Shown here: positions 5,831-7,041 of the stretch, piece by piece
Numbering within the stretch: position 1 is the stretch's first letter
Layout of the letters: each line of letters opens with the position of its first letter
Source: Pseudorhodobacter sp.
Lineage (GTDB): Bacteria > Pseudomonadota > Alphaproteobacteria > Rhodobacterales > Rhodobacteraceae
DNA length: 7,041 bases
Direction of reading: 5' to 3'
Assembly: GCA_024641255.1 (NCBI GenBank)
Contig: JAHEDL010000053.1
Span: 1-7,041 of the forward strand
The notes under the pieces: model-generated
Told to the model about the DNA's origin: nothing
Database searches by the model: none
What the model saw: only the letters and a program-made list of their open reading frames with translations
Position numbers and translations under genes: made by a program

Positions 5831-6215
5831 ATGCGCGACCCAGTTCTGCAATCACTTCTGACCGCCGCCGAAGCCGCGCTGTCGCGGATCACCACCGGAC
5901 CTGCCAGTTTGTGATTGGGTCGCTCCGCCGCTTGCCGCGCGCGATGATGCCTTGGCGCGGGTCTTTGCCGCAGTTGCCCCGCGTCTGCATCGGGCGCGGC
6001 AGTCATCGGCCGACCCTGCCGACACCGCATATCCGCCGCACAGTCATCCGCCCGGCGAAATCTACCTGCCGCTGTCCCCCGGCACATGGTGGAACGCCGG
6101 GATGGATTGGACCGACCCCGGCGTTGATGGTCACATCTATAATGCGCCCGGCATTTTGCACGCCATGCGGGCCGGCCCCGCGCCGTTTCTGGCGCTTTGG
6201 GCCTTGCCGATTTAG
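5831..6215 (+). pseudogene. Broken DMSP-lyase-family-like cupin gene
   Basis: ATG 5831, with AAAGG at 5822-5826, opens 27 codons (MRDPVLQSLLTAAEA...) that stop at TGA 5912-5914. The cupin continues in the next frame (open from 5862, stop TAG 6213-6215), where the only upstream start is a TTG at 5952, so a +1 frameshift between about 5862 and 5911 best joins them. The second part carries the cupin metal motif H-S-H-P-P-G-E-I-Y (His at 6039 and 6045, Glu at 6057), SPGTWWN, and the second motif PGILHAMR (His at 6159), ending LALWALPI. This resembles the dimethylsulfoniopropionate (DMSP) lyase cupin family of roseobacters (DddQ type); many relatives have other or unknown activities. Joined, it is about 128 codons, while I recall the family as nearer 200. 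The sequence goes from ADPADTA straight to YPPHSH, where relatives have an extra stretch, so an internal in-frame loss is likely. A sequencing error could explain the frameshift but not the short length. Confidence 0.6.
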
Positions 6216-6218
6216 CGG

Positions 6219-7041
6219 CTATTTGCTGGGCGCAGGGGCGCCGCCTTCAAACCGGTTGCCGTGGCGATAATCGCACGGCGCTTCTTGCATCTGCAAATGC
6301 AGCCCGGTGCCGGTAAACGGATGCGCCCGCGCCACGTCTTCATCAAACTCGATGCCCAAACCGGGGGCCTCTGGCGGCAGAATATAACCATCCTCCCATT
6401 TGATGCTGTGCTTGATCAGTTTCAGGTGGAAGGCGCCGCCGGTTTGAATGGTTTCCGCCATCAGAATATTCGGGATCGACACCGCAAAGTGAATATTCGC
6501 CGCCCATTCCACCGGCCCCGCATACAGATGCGGTGCCATTTCGGCGTTGTAAATCTCGGCAATGGCGGCAATCTTTTTGGCTTCCCAAATGCCGCCCACC
6601 CGTCCCAGCGCCGGTTGCAAAATCTTCACCCCGCCTGCGCGCAGCAGCGTGCCAAACTCGGCCTTGGTGGTCAGCCGTTCGCCGGTTGCCAGCGGAATTC
6701 GCACCGATTTCGCGACTTCGGCAAACTCCAGCAAGTTATCTGGCGGGATCGGCTCTTCATACCACAGCGGGTTATACGGCTCTAACTCGCGGCCCAACCG
6801 GATCGCGCCGGGGGTGGTAAACTGGCCATGCGTGCCAAACAGCAGATCGGCCTTATCGCCCACAGCTTCGCGGATTTTCTTGCAGAACTCGACCGACCGC
6901 GAAATATCGCTCATCGCCGGTTCATGGCCGCCGCGAATGGTATAGGGGCCTGCGGGGTCGAATTTGACCGCAGTAAAGCCCTGCCGCACCGCAAGAGCTG
7001 CCGCTTCGGCTGTCATGTCAGGGTTCACCCAGAATTCCGCC
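6219..7041 (-). CDS. Enolase-superfamily protein, mandelate racemase/muconate lactonizing type (5' end outside window)
   Basis: The frame stays open to the right edge; its last complete codons upstream read AEFW then V, so the GTG at 7028 is internal, not a start. About 273 residues of the C-terminal barrel are present. Enolase-superfamily enzymes use Mg2+ to remove a proton next to a carboxylate; this branch includes sugar-acid dehydratases. Visible: the KFDP strand (codons around 6957-6965), FGTHGQ (near 6822-6839), WYEEP (around 6750-6764), ATGER (around 6675-6689), QPALGRVGG (around 6591-6617), APHLYAGP (around 6513-6536) and AETIQ. The Glu ligands of EEP and GER are present, and His of APH fits the barrel acid/base. 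Gly stands where the first Asp ligand of the usual D-x-N/H motif is expected, and Ala where Asp of the usual QPD motif is expected. The exact substrate is unknown. It converges with the cupin remnant, 3 bases between stops. Confidence 0.9.
   Translation of the reverse strand, partial: AEFWVNPDMTAEAAALAVRQGFTAVKFDPAGPYTIRGGHEPAMSDISRSVEFCKKIREAVGDKADLLFGTHGQFTTPGAIRLGRELEPYNPLWYEEPIPPDNLLEFAEVAKSVRIPLATGERLTTKAEFGTLLRAGGVKILQPALGRVGGIWEAKKIAAIAEIYNAEMAPHLYAGPVEWAANIHFAVSIPNILMAETIQTGGAFHLKLIKHSIKWEDGYILPPEAPGLGIEFDEDVARAHPFTGTGLHLQMQEAPCDYRHGNRFEGGAPAPSK

Overview
The window looks like a chromosomal segment of an alphaproteobacterium, most likely of the Rhodobacteraceae (Rhodobacter/roseobacter relatives). 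The reasons are a GC-rich base composition, a UvrB with a basic C-terminal tail, a bacterial homologue of the mitochondrial complex I subunit NDUFS4, a near-consensus alphaproteobacterial LexA box, and a cupin of the DMSP-lyase type next to an enolase-superfamily gene. No integrase, transposase, CRISPR array or phage structural gene was found.

Layout. At 1-145 is the 3' end of a small protein resembling antibiotic-biosynthesis-monooxygenase (ABM) domain proteins, followed by a weak terminator. At 233-520 is an unrecognised 95-residue protein with a coiled-coil-like start. It converges on uvrB (528-2708, minus strand), which encodes the damage-recognition helicase subunit of nucleotide excision repair. 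A 354-base divergent region (2709-3062) carries the uvrB ribosome binding site, a LexA-like half-site pair and a striking 84-base two-arm inverted repeat. It also holds the start signals of the NDUFS4-type complex I subunit gene (3063-3374, plus), which ends in a very good intrinsic terminator.

Next is a plus-strand pair: a secreted, cysteine-free protein of unknown function (3441-4877) and a GNAT acetyltransferase (4877-5341). Their stop and start codons overlap (TGATG), so they are probably translationally coupled. A complete tRNA-Arg(TCT) gene with encoded CCA lies 12 bases downstream (5354-5430). The following 400 bases (5431-5830) have no convincing gene but contain several stem-loops.

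The right end holds a DMSP-lyase-family-like cupin reading frame that appears broken, by a frameshift and probably an internal deletion (5831-6215). It converges, 3 bases apart, on a 5'-truncated enolase-superfamily (mandelate racemase/muconate lactonizing type) gene on the minus strand (6219-7041). In that gene two positions that are usually catalytic Asp residues are Gly and Ala.

Most of the window is ordinary housekeeping sequence. The points worth a second look are the inverted repeat between uvrB and the NDUFS4 gene, the LexA-like site, the decayed cupin, and the altered active site of the enolase-family protein. I see no convincing evidence of a complete undescribed multi-gene system.
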